From contig JAIXMF010000017.1 in NCBI GenBank assembly GCA_025201365.1, positions 62,001-126,000 of the forward strand: 64,000 nucleotides of DNA, written 5' to 3'. The translations under genes and the position numbers were made by a program. This document shows, piece after piece, positions 13,801 through 24,894 of the stretch (its first letter is position 1; each line of letters starts with the position of its first letter). The notes beneath the pieces were generated by a model. That model had not been told where the DNA came from, ran no database searches, and saw only the letters and a program-made list of their open reading frames with translations. The stretch is from Syncephalis plumigaleata (Eukaryota > Zoopagomycota > Zoopagomycetes > Zoopagales > Piptocephalidaceae).

Positions 13801-15529
13801 TGCACATAGATCAGCTCGTTGATGTGGTACAGCATGCATGGCTGTTGTAGCTGTTTTGCTACTACTAGTAGATTGTGCAGTTGAATTACCACCACTGTTA
13901 CTAGTATTATTTGCAGCTGTTGTTGTTGTTGCTGCACCCATAGATGATATTGCCGTATTACTGCTATTATTGTTATTTACAGATGTCATTGGTGTCGACA
14001 TTAAATGACTTGACATACTAGGTGAGTCATCGACCAATGCACCAGCCGTCTTATAAACAACAATAAATATATAAATATATTATATCCTAATTATTACTAA
14101 TGACTACTTACCGCCAATATATTTAAACGAGATGAGCGTAATCCATCAATCTTACTTTGTAAATACTTTTTATATTCATCTTTAGTCTCTTCCATTGTTG
14201 GTGTCAGCTAGTTAAGCAATTAGTAACTAGTCATATCATTATAGCATGATCCACTTACATGCGGCAATAGTTGATCCACCGACATGATACCTTCACGAAT
14301 GAGTAATGCGGCAGCAAAGGTGATCTCCTCCGGTGTACGCGTCGATCGATCCGGATGCTCCTGTTGCCATCGACTGTAATAGGTAAACTTCTGGCCCATT
14401 AACTGCGCGAATACATTCACCATGATCGCTTGACCGGGCTGCGTCGTCGACTGTCCTGTATTGACATTGGTGGGACGCTCCCTCGTTTCATACCATGGCG
14501 AAGCGCGTATCAGTGTAAGAAAGTAAGCGTGATGTCGTAGTAGATGGTATGCAAACAGATCAAGTATAATATCGAGTACCCGATTAGGATCGAGATCAAA
14601 GTAGCCTATAATAACGAAGATGGTCTTAATTTCTCTGTACGTGTGTATCAACATGCATACATGTATGTATGTATGCTCGCGTCATTCGATCATCGCATTG
14701 ACCCTACCGATAAGCGACTGCACTCGTAATAGCGTTTCTTTAGCGTGTTGCTCGAGTACCATCGTCGATGCTCCACTCTTGGGTATATCGCGTACGAGTT
14801 CCGTGGCCAACTTGGCATAGCCTTCCGATTCCTCGCGTAACAAGTTGAACTTTTGCTGCTTGTAGATCATCTTCGTTCTACGTCGAATGCATTCTGTTTC
14901 AAATGCTTTTGCGGGAAATCTCGGCAACGCCTTACTTAACAGATCGATACTAAAGCGTTCCTGCATGATTGATTCCGTTAGTAGGCCTTGTCCCTTGAGC
15001 ATGGAGATCAGTTGAACGAGAGCGGTCCATTTCTTCTTTTTCACCTCCTCGTCCGGCTCCATTTCATCGATTTCTGCATCAGCCACCCATATCGCATCCA
15101 CCAATAACGATTCAATGTTAGATAAGGGAGGTAACGCTGCTGTTGCTGTTGCTGTTGCTGTTGTATTATTATTGGATGTTGATTCAGCATTGCCATCACT
15201 ATCATTGTTATTGCCAGTGTTATTGTTATTAAGTGATTGCATTAACGTAAGATTCGATAGTGCTGTTGAATGTGCCTCGGATATATTACGTCGTACACGA
15301 TCCAATACTAGTGACATCGTCATACCGTTAACGCCTTGATGATGCTCTAGATTGATCACGGCTTGAACGACATCGAACACCACGATTCATTGCCTGCTAA
15401 TAGTTCATGCGTAATAAAGTTGTGCAGTAGGTCACGCTGCTTATCATCGCCTAGATCCATGGCAGCCATGGCAGCTGCATCCAGGATTGGACCTTGATAC
15501 TCAATGTCGGTCGAAATGACCCCCGACAT
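7854..15529 (-). CDS. THO2: THO complex subunit 2 (THOC2/Tho2), many exons
   Basis: A large gene of about twenty exons. The N-terminal part contains the THO2 hallmark YKQQKFNLLREESEGYAKL (14,829-14,885) followed across a short intron by YFDLDPNRVLDIILD (about 14,560-14,610). Further in, YSSISSEAIAQYIVNQIRKGSTIDLFIL (12,350-12,430) matches the middle THO2 domain. The C-terminal third, 7,854 to about 10,200, is low-complexity Ser/Thr/Asn/Arg with RS and RD runs, as in the charged THOC2 tail. THO couples transcription to mRNP assembly and export. The gene starts at ATG 15,529 and diverges from catalase. Near 15,390 the frame ending in LLAGNES and the frame beginning VVFDVVQAV do not connect without a -1 step, so either a base is missing or an unusual intron is present. 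Confidence 0.9.
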
Positions 15530-16074
15530 CGTGTATGCCAAGAAAGAACACTAGTATTTATACGTACAAACACCTTATGCTCAACGCCCAGTAAGATACA
15601 TTCACTTGAGTTACAGTAAGCAAGTAGAATGAAGTGACTAGTGGTAATTGATCGGAAAGGTACGTACAAATATAATAATAAAAAAGCAATCAACGCGCTC
15701 ATACTCTTCTTTCTTTCTCTCTCTGTGTGTGTATGCATTTGTTTGTATACGGTGATGCATGTATGCGTGATACAGATTGAGCAAATGGTGATGACTCGAG
15801 TCCAATTCAAGTCCAATGGCTTACATCATGCCGCTCATGTTTGCTATATTAATCTACAGTGTCGGCTATTCGCCGCTCTCACTCCGTGTTCTTTCCTTCT
15901 CTCTCTCTCTCTCTCTCTCTCTCGCTTTTGTTGTCCTATTTTCATATTGAACTCACAAGCGACTATTTAGCAAGCAATACTGCCACTGTTGCGGTCTATC
16001 GACATTTACTGTTTATTGTAGCTTTCACCTCTACTCACTTGTATTCAGGTTTCTCCACTTGCTTAACTGTTATC
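15530..16074. promoter_or_regulatory. shared promoter region between THO2 and catalase, with CT run
   Basis: A 545-bp divergent intergenic region. It contains a pyrimidine stretch at 15,711-15,731 and a TC dinucleotide run of roughly 25 nt at 15,898-15,923, about 150 bp before the catalase ATG on its sense strand. Similar sense-strand pyrimidine tracts precede other genes in this window, which suggests a common promoter element type; direct evidence for function is lacking. Confidence 0.4.
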
Positions 16075-17663
16075 ATGTCCTCTACACTTACCACGAGCAA
16101 CGGCAATCCCGTTGACAATAACCAGACGTCCTTGACCGCCGGTGCCAATGGTCCAGTGTAAGTAGCCATATCATTACTAATTAGCAAGGCACGACACTAA
16201 TACTATAACGTGTAGGCTTATTCAAGATTTCCACTTGATTGACAAGTTGGCTCACTTTGACCGCGAACGTATTCCGGAACGTGTCGTACACGCTAAGGGA
16301 GCCGGTGCTCATGGCTACTTTGAAGTAACCCACGACTTTTCCGGCATTTGTCGCGCAAAGTTCCTCGATCGTGTAGGCAAGCGTACACCAGTCTTTACTC
16401 GTTTCTCGACCGTAGGTGGTGAGAAGGGTTCAGCGGATACTGCACGCGATCCACGCGGCTTTGCCGTTAAATTCTACACCGAAGAAGGTGAGTAATAGAC
16501 ATACCACAGTATATTGATGAGCATACATGCTAACTGATATTATCGCAAATCATTCCCACATAGGCAATTGGGATATGGTCGGCAATAACACGCCGGTATT
16601 CTTCATCCGTGATCCCTCCAAATTCCCAGACTTTATTCATACACAAAAGCGTAATCCGCAAACAAACCTACCGGATGCCAACATGTTCTGGGATTTCCTG
16701 AGTCTCGTACCAGAATCCATTCATCAAGTGACTATTCTCTTCTCGGATCGTGGCACTCCCGATGGCTACCGTCACATGCATGGCTTCTCCAGTCACACGC
16801 TAAAGATGGTGGATAGCGAGGGCAAGTTCAAATTCGTGAAATGGCATTTCCTCACCGATCAAGGCATTAAGAATCTTACGACGGAGGAGGCCACCAAGTT
16901 GGCTGGCACTAATCCAGACTACGCCACGCACGATCTATTCCGTGCCATCGAGCGTGGTGAATATCCATCGTGGTCCGTCCACGTACAAGTAATGGAACCA
17001 GAAGATGCCGCTCATTATCGCTGGAATCCATTTGACGTTACAAAGGTGTGGCCACATGCCGACTACCCGCTACAACCCGTTGGCAAGCTTGTTCTCAATC
17101 GCAATCCAGAGAACTACTTTGCCGAGGTAGAGCAGGCCGCATTCTCTCCTTCACATGTGGTACCCGGTATTGATGTCTCGCACGACAAGATGTTGCAGGG
17201 TCGTTTGTTCAGCTACCCAGACACGCATCGTCATCGATTGGGAGCCAACTACCTGCAAATCCCCATTAATACACCTTATGCCACACGCGTAGCTAACCAG
17301 CAACGTGATGGCCAGATGGCCGTCAATGGCAATGGTGGCTTTGCACCCAACTACGAGCCAAACAGCTTTGGCGGACCACACCAAACGGCGGTGGCATCGG
17401 ACATGCATGCCGCTGAGAAGTTGAGCGGCTTCACTGGTCGACATGTCATCGACCTAGTGGACGATGACTTTGCACAGGCCGGTCAGTTGTACCGTCTGCA
17501 AACACCGGACCAGAAGACTCGTCTCATCGCGAATATCGTCAACTCGCTTAGCGGTGCCAAGGTATTCATTCAAGATCGTATGCTGGCTCATTTCAAGCGA
17601 GCTGATGCCGAATATGGTCGTCGTGTTGAACAAGGTCTATTGGCCGCTCGTGCTAAACAATAA
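16075..17663 (+). CDS. catalase, small-subunit haem type
   Basis: Exons 16,075-16,157, 16,216-16,487 and 16,564-17,663 give 484 residues, the usual size of small-subunit catalases. The catalytic His lies in [12 protein letters not shown], the distal Asn in [11 protein letters not shown], and the haem-ligand Tyr in [14 protein letters not shown]. The enzyme dismutates hydrogen peroxide to water and oxygen. There is no signal peptide and the C-terminus ends AKQ, not a canonical SKL-type peroxisome signal, so it is probably cytosolic, though a weak peroxisomal variant cannot be excluded. Exon 3 uses strongly C-ending codons compared with neighbouring genes, as expected for a highly expressed protein. 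Introns are 58 and 76 nt. Confidence 0.97.
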
Positions 17664-18149
17664 GCATAATGATGACTACGCTTTATTTCTCTAAGCGTAG
17701 CTGATAATGCTATATGCCATCATCATTATCTACATTTATGTCTTGCTGCTTTATCAATTAATAAACCACTAATTGACCATAATAATATGTAGATTATTGC
17801 TAGCTAAATGGTGTATGCAGTATGGAACAGTATTCGTAATTGATGACGAATAAACAAACAATAATGTTCATTAGCACAATCCTCATTCTTATATGACTCA
17901 GCGGGAACATTCGCGAGAAGCAGTGACTTTCATCCATTCCACGCTCTCTCCCTCTCCCTCTGACTCTACTTGTATCGTTATCAATCTACTTGTTCATCAC
18001 TCCCATTCCGTATACTCTCCTTACCAACTCGCAACTTAACAACTACGTAGTGATTCTGTTAACACTAGCAACTATTATTGCACATACGCCATCAGCTTCA
18101 TCTTGTTTATTAGTATACAATTGTGAGCGTTACTTGTCCTTTTATCAGT
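17664..18149. other. intergenic region, catalase 3' flank and ATG3 5' flank
   Basis: No gene is visible. The 3' flank has AATAA-type signals (about 17,758-17,764 and 17,848-17,854) and the segment before ATG3 is pyrimidine-rich (17,940-18,010). Confidence 0.4.
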
Positions 18150-19356
18150 ATGAACATGCAAAATCTATTCCATAGCGTACGGGAGTATTTGAATCCAGTA
18201 CTTAAGGAGTCAAAGTTCCGAGAGACCGGTGTATTGACACCTGAAGAAGTAAGTTGTGTGTCGACCACGCTAATGACAATAGCATCTATTGCAGTAGACT
18301 AATCAGTATTACCTTGTAGTTTGTAGCCGCAGGTGATTTCCTCGTTTATAAATGTCCAACTTGGCAATGGTTCGTAGCTTATCTAGTTATTGCATGCATA
18401 TATCATTAGTGTACTTACTCCGTATTCATTCAATCTAGGTCGTCGGGATTAACGTCAAAACGGCGAGACTACTTGCCAGCCGACAAACAGTTTCTAATCA
18501 CTCGAAATGGTAGGATATATCACATTTACAAATGAAACTATACTGAACTATTGCTCATGTTACATTCATCAATAGTGCCATGCGTGAAACGAGCCAAAGA
18601 CATGGAATATGTAGGAGACGACGAAAAGGAGATCTTTGATATTATGGCCGCTGATGGCGATGGCGATGGCGATGGCGATGATGAAGGCCAAGAAGGAGAA
18701 GGATGGTTGGCCACTCATACGAATCAAGACACGGCAAAATCGACTTTGACTGGAGATCAATCGAATAGCGAAGAGAATGATCATCGGCTACTCGTGAGAT
18801 ACGTGATATTGACGATGAAGATGAGGATGAGGATGAGGATGAGTCACTTGCTGCTAATTTGAACACGATGAACATCTCGAAATCAACCGCACCTACTACA
18901 ACAGAAGATGCAGAAGATGACTTTGATGATTGCGCCATCGAAGAGGAAGAAGATCCGGCAGCCTTGAAACAGGGCGATATCAACGAGGATAACATATTAC
19001 GTACTCGCACCTATGATCTTAGCATCACATACGATAAATACTATCAAACACCACGCGTATGGCTTTTTGGCTACGACGAGCATCGACGTCCACTTACGGC
19101 TGCTCAGATCTTTGAGGATATCTCGCAGGACCATGCGCGTAAAACGGTTACCATCGATCCGCATCCTCATATGGATATATCATTGGCGTCGGTCCATCCT
19201 TGCAAGCATGCCGAGGTAATGCGACGTATTATTGAGCGTACCGCGGCTAGTGGCGTTGAGTTACGGGTCGACTACTACATGATCATTTTCCTTAAATTCC
19301 TATCGGCAATCCTGCCCACAATCGACTATGACTACACGATGGCCATGGAGGGTTAG
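18150..19356 (+). CDS. ATG3: autophagy E2-like enzyme Atg3
   Basis: Exons 18,150-18,248, 18,320-18,369, 18,439-18,509 and 18,576-19,356. The start encodes [14 protein letters not shown] and [21 protein letters not shown], then [23 protein letters not shown], all characteristic of the Atg3 N-terminal domain. After an acidic disordered insert the C-terminal E2-like core has [17 protein letters not shown], the catalytic cysteine in [11 protein letters not shown], and ends [14 protein letters not shown]. Atg3 transfers Atg8/LC3 to phosphatidylethanolamine on the autophagosome membrane. Near 18,780 the upstream frame (SEEND) and downstream frame ([13 protein letters not shown]) differ by -1 inside the acidic insert; no intron with matching phase was found, so a missing base is the simplest explanation. 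Confidence 0.93.
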
Positions 19357-19463
19357 CGCTGCTTTCTAATGTAGTAGCGATTCATTGCGCCTTAAACTAT
19401 GTTGCTATCCCCCTCTCATACCCCTTCTTATTTTTAATCTATACCAATAAAGTAGGTTAATTA

Positions 19464-19725
19464 ATTTGATATTAACATGAATTATACGGTATACATTGTA
19501 AAAATCATAAGCAATAAAGGACATTTAAAATTCATTTATAACTACCATAGCATACAGTATCTTTATCGAGCAAAAAGATAGTCGCTCTGTATCTTCTACA
19601 GCGTTACCAATATGCAAAAAGGTATGTAGCAGACAAGCTAGAGACAAAAAGAAAGCCCAATGCGGGGATCGAACCCGCAACCTTGAGATTAAGAGTCTCA
19701 CGCTCTACCGATTGAGCTAACCGGG
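19464..19725 (-). repeat. tRNA-Lys plus 3'-flank repeat, copy 1
   Basis: This stretch is a diverged copy of 42,027-42,291. It includes most of a tRNA-Lys gene and about 190 bp of its 3' flank. Substitutions and a two-base length difference separate it from the other copies, so it is older than the palindromic pair at 42 kb. Confidence 0.85.
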
Positions 19726-19726
19726 A
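19654..19726 (-). tRNA. tRNA-Lys (CTT)
   Basis: The reverse complement folds as a standard cloverleaf with anticodon CTT inside the loop CTCTTAA, D-loop TAGCTCAATCGGTAGAGCG and T-arm GGGTTCGATCCCC. A run of five Ts follows within 12 nt as the Pol III terminator. Base 1 is T here and G in the two copies at 42 kb, so the 1-72 acceptor pair with C72 is lost. The gene may therefore be impaired. A Ty3-like element begins 8 bp upstream of its 5' end. Confidence 0.85.
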
Positions 19727-19734
19727 TTGTTGAA

Positions 19735-20234
19735 TGTAATCCGCTCCTGTGATATATGAACTTCACAGTAGGATTTCCTCACTTTAACGAATCTCCACCT
19801 AGATTTGATCACGTGATGATACACTTGCTCATTACTACGTCAGGATCTATAACGATCACCCACTCGCCTCTTATTCCCTTACACAAACAATCAACAACCA
19901 CCCGACGATTCAACATAAAGTAGCATTCGCCATGCTACGCTTCCCGCTCATCAACAAGTACTACGCGAACTAGTACATCTTCGACTAACTCGGCAAAGAT
20001 GCGCTGTAGCAAACTCACATCTACTGCTGGTACCTCTTTACATTCATAGCTGTTCTAGCTATATAAGCGTACTTACATTTATACGAAATAAAGACATTAT
20101 CTTATCACACACTTACTCATCGAACAATACCCTCTACTCTACAATTCTCTCAACTTATCATAGTGTCTTATCTTAACACGAGCTCTCGAATCTATCGTAA
20201 CATTATTTCAGGCAGAACAAATTGCCGCGTTACA
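19735..20234 (+). repeat. 5' LTR of the Ty3-like element
   Basis: 500 bp, TG...CA ends with TGTAA/TTACA terminal inverted repeats; identical to the 3' LTR. It contains a TATATAAG motif (20,060-20,067) and an AATAAAG motif near 20,087, plausible promoter and polyadenylation elements. Confidence 0.95.
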
Positions 20235-20238
20235 ATTT

Positions 20239-20255
20239 TGGTGCTCACTACAGGG
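20239..20255 (+). promoter_or_regulatory. primer binding site of the Ty3-like element
   Basis: The sequence starting TGGTGCTCACTACAGGG lies 4 nt after the 5' LTR. The TGG start fits the CCA end of a tRNA primer with 3' end GAGCACCA; the tRNA species was not identified. Confidence 0.6.
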
Positions 20256-20324
20256 AGTTCTTCTAGCTAAGACTAAGACATTTATTTTTCATATTTTAGT
20301 TACATTTCTACATCAAGTATCGCA

Positions 20325-23300
20325 ATGGACGGCAAGATCGGATGTATGGAAGCCCCTACCTTCGGAGGACGCAAGAGTGAAGACCCCGAGAAATGGCTGA
20401 GCCGATTCAAGAAGATCAAACGTGCAAACAATTGGCTCGACGACCAAGCAATCGCAATGGCAGGAGTCAGCTTAGAAGGGACGGCCGAGGCATGGTATGA
20501 ATCCATCGAAGAAGTGACTACGACCTGGCAAGAATTCGAGAATGCCTTCCGTAGTAAATATGTTACCGTTGGCTATAAACATCATGCAACTAGGCAGCTC
20601 TTCTCGTATCGTCAAGGAAAAGAAGAATCCATCGACGAGCTACTCACCACATTGGATAGCCTGATCAAGCGTGCGGAAATTACAAGCGACGAGGTCAAGT
20701 TGGAATTACTAGCTCAAGCTATTCGACCGGAGTACAAGCGTGAATTTCGAAAGGAAGGTCCAAATACATACCGACGAGCCAAGGAGTTATTACTGCGAGA
20801 AGAAAGTCTTGATTTAGAAGCGCAGGATATCTTACCAAGTATCAAGGCATCCTACGACCAACCAGCGTTAATTGGTCGGACCAAGAGCGAAGAAAGCAAG
20901 AGTCAGTCTCTCGAAACCAGCATGGAACGTCTAATGGAGCGATTTCAAGAAATGTCGCTCAACATGATACAAGCCATGGTACAAGAAAAGAACAAACCCA
21001 CGGAACGAAACAATGAGCGTTCATTCAGCGAAAGACGATGTTACAATTGTCAAGGCAAAGGACATATGGCCCGAGAATGTCCCCAGAGACAAGGAGAAAA
21101 TCTGAATCTATTAGATAACGATGCTAATGAAGATGATTTGTTCCCCTTAGGAAAGAGGAAAGAACGAGATATAGCTATTCCCGCTACAAGGAAGAACGCT
21201 AGAAAAGCCGTTGCTACCGATATGGAAATGGATATCCAAGAACAGACGGTACCAACAACACACGTTGCGCAACCAACGGTACAAGCGAAGGATGTACCAC
21301 GAAGGAAAGCCCCCGCAGCGAAAGAAGGAAATGTGGCTGCAAGAGTTCCCCGGCAACCACGAATGCCTCCTAATCTAAATTTGGAGACAGACAGAAATGC
21401 GTACAAGATTGAGGATCAACTACGTTCGACGCCAGCAAATATCTCGATTGCACAACTGATTTACCAATCACCGGCAATCAGACAACAGTTAGCACGAGCT
21501 TTACGACGTGAGATGGATGCCAACAATCTTGATGATGAAATTGGTCACAATTACACTTCAGCTCGACGACGTGTAATCATCAACGGTATAGAAGTAATGG
21601 CAATTATCGATACTGGAGCTGCCAGCTCGGTGATCAGCCCTGCGTTGGTCTCACACTTAGGTATACGACCTAGACACCGCGTTGATCGAGTATTGGTCAC
21701 CGCAGATGGACAACGACATACTCCCCGGCATATGGTGAAAGACTTACCCATAAGTATTGGACCCCTCACTTTACCCGCGGATATCATTGTATTCGAAAGA
21801 ACAGGTCATCTACTGATTCTAGGTATCGACTGGATGAAGAGAAATTCCATTACACCAGATATCATTCAAAACAAGTTAATTTATCGAAAGGATGGTATAA
21901 CAATGGAAATTCCCATGAATACGCAGCAGTACGACGATATCGACCCCCTATTAGAGGACGCTCCCGTATTTGCCGCTCCAGACACGCCTCCAACGGATAC
22001 CGCTAGCATTGAAACCTTATTCGAACATTTCAGTGTACAAAATGAAGGAGTAACTGCCGTGAACAGTCAGAGCGATTCAGGAAACGATGCAGATCTCGAT
22101 ATCATGGACCCGGACGATCTGTTTGGACTCGCAGTCACTACACCAACCACTGCTTATCAACCGTTACCGGAAGACGACAGAGCCCAGTTACAAGCGGTAG
22201 TTGACGACTTTAAGGATGTTTTCGCAGAGGAAATCGAGGAATTAGGACGTACAACCGCAGCAACGCACTCGATTGATACAGGAGATCATTCGCCGGTAAG
22301 AATTCGACCTTACCGTGTACCACAAGCAATGCTACGTCAAATCAAAGAAGAAATCGAGAAGATGAAGCAAAGTGGCGTAATCGAAGAAGCACAATCACCC
22401 TGGTGTGCTCCACTTGTGCCCATTCAAAAGAAGAACGGTGGATTACGTCTATGTGTCGACTATCGAAAGTTAAATGCAATCACTAGAAAGGATAAGTATC
22501 CCTTACCTTTAATTGACGAAATCATGGACGCCTTAGGTGGATCATCAGTTTACTCAACACTCGATGCGCGTTCTGGATATTGGCAAGTCCCTTTGGCTAC
22601 GGAAGACGATCGCGACAAAACGGCTTTTGCAATCCCTGGTGGAGGCTTTTACCGCTTTTTAGTTATGCCTTTCGGTCTAGCAAACGCCCCTGGAACGTAT
22701 CAACGCATGATGGAACGTGTGTTCGCTGATATGTTATGGAAAAACGTCATAGTATTCATTGACGACATTATTATTTACTCGAAGAATGTGGACGAACATT
22801 TGGAACATCTAAAAATAGCCCTCGATAGATGCCGAAAAGTTCAACTTCAACTATCTCCCACTAAATGCTTCATTGGATATCAAGGACTGGAATATTTAGG
22901 TTTTCGAATTTCAGCTCATGGTTTAGCACCCACCCCGAACAAAATCGATGCGATTATACATGCTAAACCACCTACTAACGTTACGACAGTTAGATCATTT
23001 ATGGGCCTGGCCAGTTATTATAGACGCTTTGTGGAAGGCTTTGCAACTATATCACGCCCATTAAATCGATTAATGCGGAAGAATACGCCCTGGTCGTGGG
23101 ATGAAGATCAAATAGAAGCGTTTCAAACGTTGCAATCCAAACTCGCTAACGCTCCTATTCTACGATTTGTAGATTGGAACTTACCTTTTGTTTTAACTAC
23201 AGATGGATCGGGACGAGGTCTTGGAGCAATCCTACAACAACGGTTGCCCGATCAGAAGGAAGTTGTTATTTCTTATGCTAGCCGTAGTCTCAGTCAAGCC

Positions 23301-24866
23301 GAAAGCAATTATAGTCCCACCCACCTGGAAGGACTCGCCGTCATATGGGCTGTAAAGCATTACCGACATTACCTGTATGGACGACGATTTACGCTTAAAA
23401 CGGATCACTCTGCATTATTATCGCTATTTAAGACGTCAGAACCACTCACCGGTCGACTAGCTAGATGGCAATTAATGTTAATGGAATACGACTACGACAT
23501 CGAACATATCAAAGGCAAGATAAACCCGGCCGATTACTTATCTCGACATCCAGCTCCTATGGAACAGCATACCGACCTATTTGCAATGTCATTCACCTTC
23601 TATAACGCAACTAGAGATTATGTGAACAAAATGGTTTATCCTACCAACGCCACGGAAATTGAAAGAAAGCGATTACGAAGAATCGCAGGAAAGTATAAGG
23701 TTATCGATGATAAATTGTATCAAGTTATCAATAATCAGGAAAAGGAAGTATTACATGAGCATAACGCTCACGAGGAAATAGCAAGGATACATAATGAAGG
23801 ACACAATGGTGTCGAAAATACATGGAGACGTGTGAAGATGCGTTTCGCCGGCATCGGTTTATACAAAGTCGTAAAAGAAGTAGTAAAAGGATGCGACATA
23901 TGCCAGCGAAATACTACGACGGCCATTAGACAGGAACCTATGCATTCTATCAGTTCCAGTTATCCATTCCAATTACTCGGTGTTGACGCCATGGGACCCA
24001 TCAACCCCATCAGTACGTCCGGAAATCGATATATTTTGACAGCTATCGATTACTTCACTAAATGGCCTATTGCTCGAGCTACCAAGGATATCACCACTGA
24101 GACGGTCATTCGTTTCTTAATAGAAGATGTTGTGGCATTATATGGAGTTCCTCAGCAGTTAATTACGGATCGAGGAGCCGACTTCACGAGCGATTTAGCC
24201 GACGAATTCTTTAAGTATTTACGAATTCATCATACTCCTACTACTGCTTATAGACCACAAGCGAACGGTCAAGTAGAACGGTTAAATCGAACATTGAAAG
24301 AGCAGCTAACTAAACTGACTAACGGCAATTTACAATGGGATGTAGATTTATGGAAAGCTTTATTAGTTATTCGCACCATGACCAGTGCTACTACGAAGTT
24401 TACCCCTAGTCGTTTGTTATATGGTTATGAGCTCAAAACGCCAGCCGTGTGGACGTTGAATACGAATAGTTTCATTGATTCCGAAGAAGAATACGATCAG
24501 CGTTTACAAAGTATTCAGTACGAATTACCGAAGTTACGAGAAGTGGCTCAAGAGAATACGCGAATTGCACAGATACGTCAGAAGATTCGCTACGATCGAA
24601 CGGTTCAACCGCGTTGTTTCCAACCAAATACGGAGGTTTTATTACGGGTAATGGTATCATCAAGCGGAAAATTCACTAACTTGTATGATGGACCGTACAA
24701 AGTCATTCGTTTATTACACCCCGGTACTTACCTTATATCGGATGGTAAGAGTTTCGATATCGTTCACGTCGACAGACTTAAACCATACCATGAATATCAA
24801 CAAATGATACCTGTCGTTCGACCAAGCCAACTACGATCCACTCTTCGCCGCTTCCGACAACCTTGA
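20325..24866 (+). CDS. Gag-Pol polyprotein of the Ty3-like element
   Basis: A single 1,513-residue frame with no gag-pol frame change. In order: retrotransposon Gag domain (about 10-200), CCHC zinc knuckle CYNCQGKGHMAREC (about 239-252), aspartic protease with IIDTGAASSV (about 427), reverse transcriptase with FIDDIIIYS (about 811), RNase H, integrase with a C-x2-C zinc finger (CDICQRN) and the TDRGADF core, and a C-terminal GPY/F-type module (DGPYKVI). No chromodomain was recognised. The order RT-RH-IN places it in the Ty3/gypsy (Metaviridae) family. Confidence 0.95.
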   Translation: MDGKIGCMEAPTFGGRKSEDPEKWLSRFKKIKRANNWLDDQAIAMAGVSLEGTAEAWYESIEEVTTTWQEFENAFRSKYVTVGYKHHATRQLFSYRQGKEESIDELLTTLDSLIKRAEITSDEVKLELLAQAIRPEYKREFRKEGPNTYRRAKELLLREESLDLEAQDILPSIKASYDQPALIGRTKSEESKSQSLETSMERLMERFQEMSLNMIQAMVQEKNKPTERNNERSFSERRCYNCQGKGHMARECPQRQGENLNLLDNDANEDDLFPLGKRKERDIAIPATRKNARKAVATDMEMDIQEQTVPTTHVAQPTVQAKDVPRRKAPAAKEGNVAARVPRQPRMPPNLNLETDRNAYKIEDQLRSTPANISIAQLIYQSPAIRQQLARALRREMDANNLDDEIGHNYTSARRRVIINGIEVMAIIDTGAASSVISPALVSHLGIRPRHRVDRVLVTADGQRHTPRHMVKDLPISIGPLTLPADIIVFERTGHLLILGIDWMKRNSITPDIIQNKLIYRKDGITMEIPMNTQQYDDIDPLLEDAPVFAAPDTPPTDTASIETLFEHFSVQNEGVTAVNSQSDSGNDADLDIMDPDDLFGLAVTTPTTAYQPLPEDDRAQLQAVVDDFKDVFAEEIEELGRTTAATHSIDTGDHSPVRIRPYRVPQAMLRQIKEEIEKMKQSGVIEEAQSPWCAPLVPIQKKNGGLRLCVDYRKLNAITRKDKYPLPLIDEIMDALGGSSVYSTLDARSGYWQVPLATEDDRDKTAFAIPGGGFYRFLVMPFGLANAPGTYQRMMERVFADMLWKNVIVFIDDIIIYSKNVDEHLEHLKIALDRCRKVQLQLSPTKCFIGYQGLEYLGFRISAHGLAPTPNKIDAIIHAKPPTNVTTVRSFMGLASYYRRFVEGFATISRPLNRLMRKNTPWSWDEDQIEAFQTLQSKLANAPILRFVDWNLPFVLTTDGSGRGLGAILQQRLPDQKEVVISYASRSLSQAESNYSPTHLEGLAVIWAVKHYRHYLYGRRFTLKTDHSALLSLFKTSEPLTGRLARWQLMLMEYDYDIEHIKGKINPADYLSRHPAPMEQHTDLFAMSFTFYNATRDYVNKMVYPTNATEIERKRLRRIAGKYKVIDDKLYQVINNQEKEVLHEHNAHEEIARIHNEGHNGVENTWRRVKMRFAGIGLYKVVKEVVKGCDICQRNTTTAIRQEPMHSISSSYPFQLLGVDAMGPINPISTSGNRYILTAIDYFTKWPIARATKDITTETVIRFLIEDVVALYGVPQQLITDRGADFTSDLADEFFKYLRIHHTPTTAYRPQANGQVERLNRTLKEQLTKLTNGNLQWDVDLWKALLVIRTMTSATTKFTPSRLLYGYELKTPAVWTLNTNSFIDSEEEYDQRLQSIQYELPKLREVAQENTRIAQIRQKIRYDRTVQPRCFQPNTEVLLRVMVSSSGKFTNLYDGPYKVIRLLHPGTYLISDGKSFDIVHVDRLKPYHEYQQMIPVVRPSQLRSTLRRFRQP

Positions 24867-24894
24867 ACGAGGACGTCAAGCATTTGTGTGGGCA

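Noticed and set aside
18551-18862. Alternative reading of the ATG3 acidic region with a GTGAGA donor and CAACAG acceptor
   Set aside because: The branch-like TGCTAAT is suggestive, but the phases do not match, so splicing would not restore the conserved C-terminal frame.
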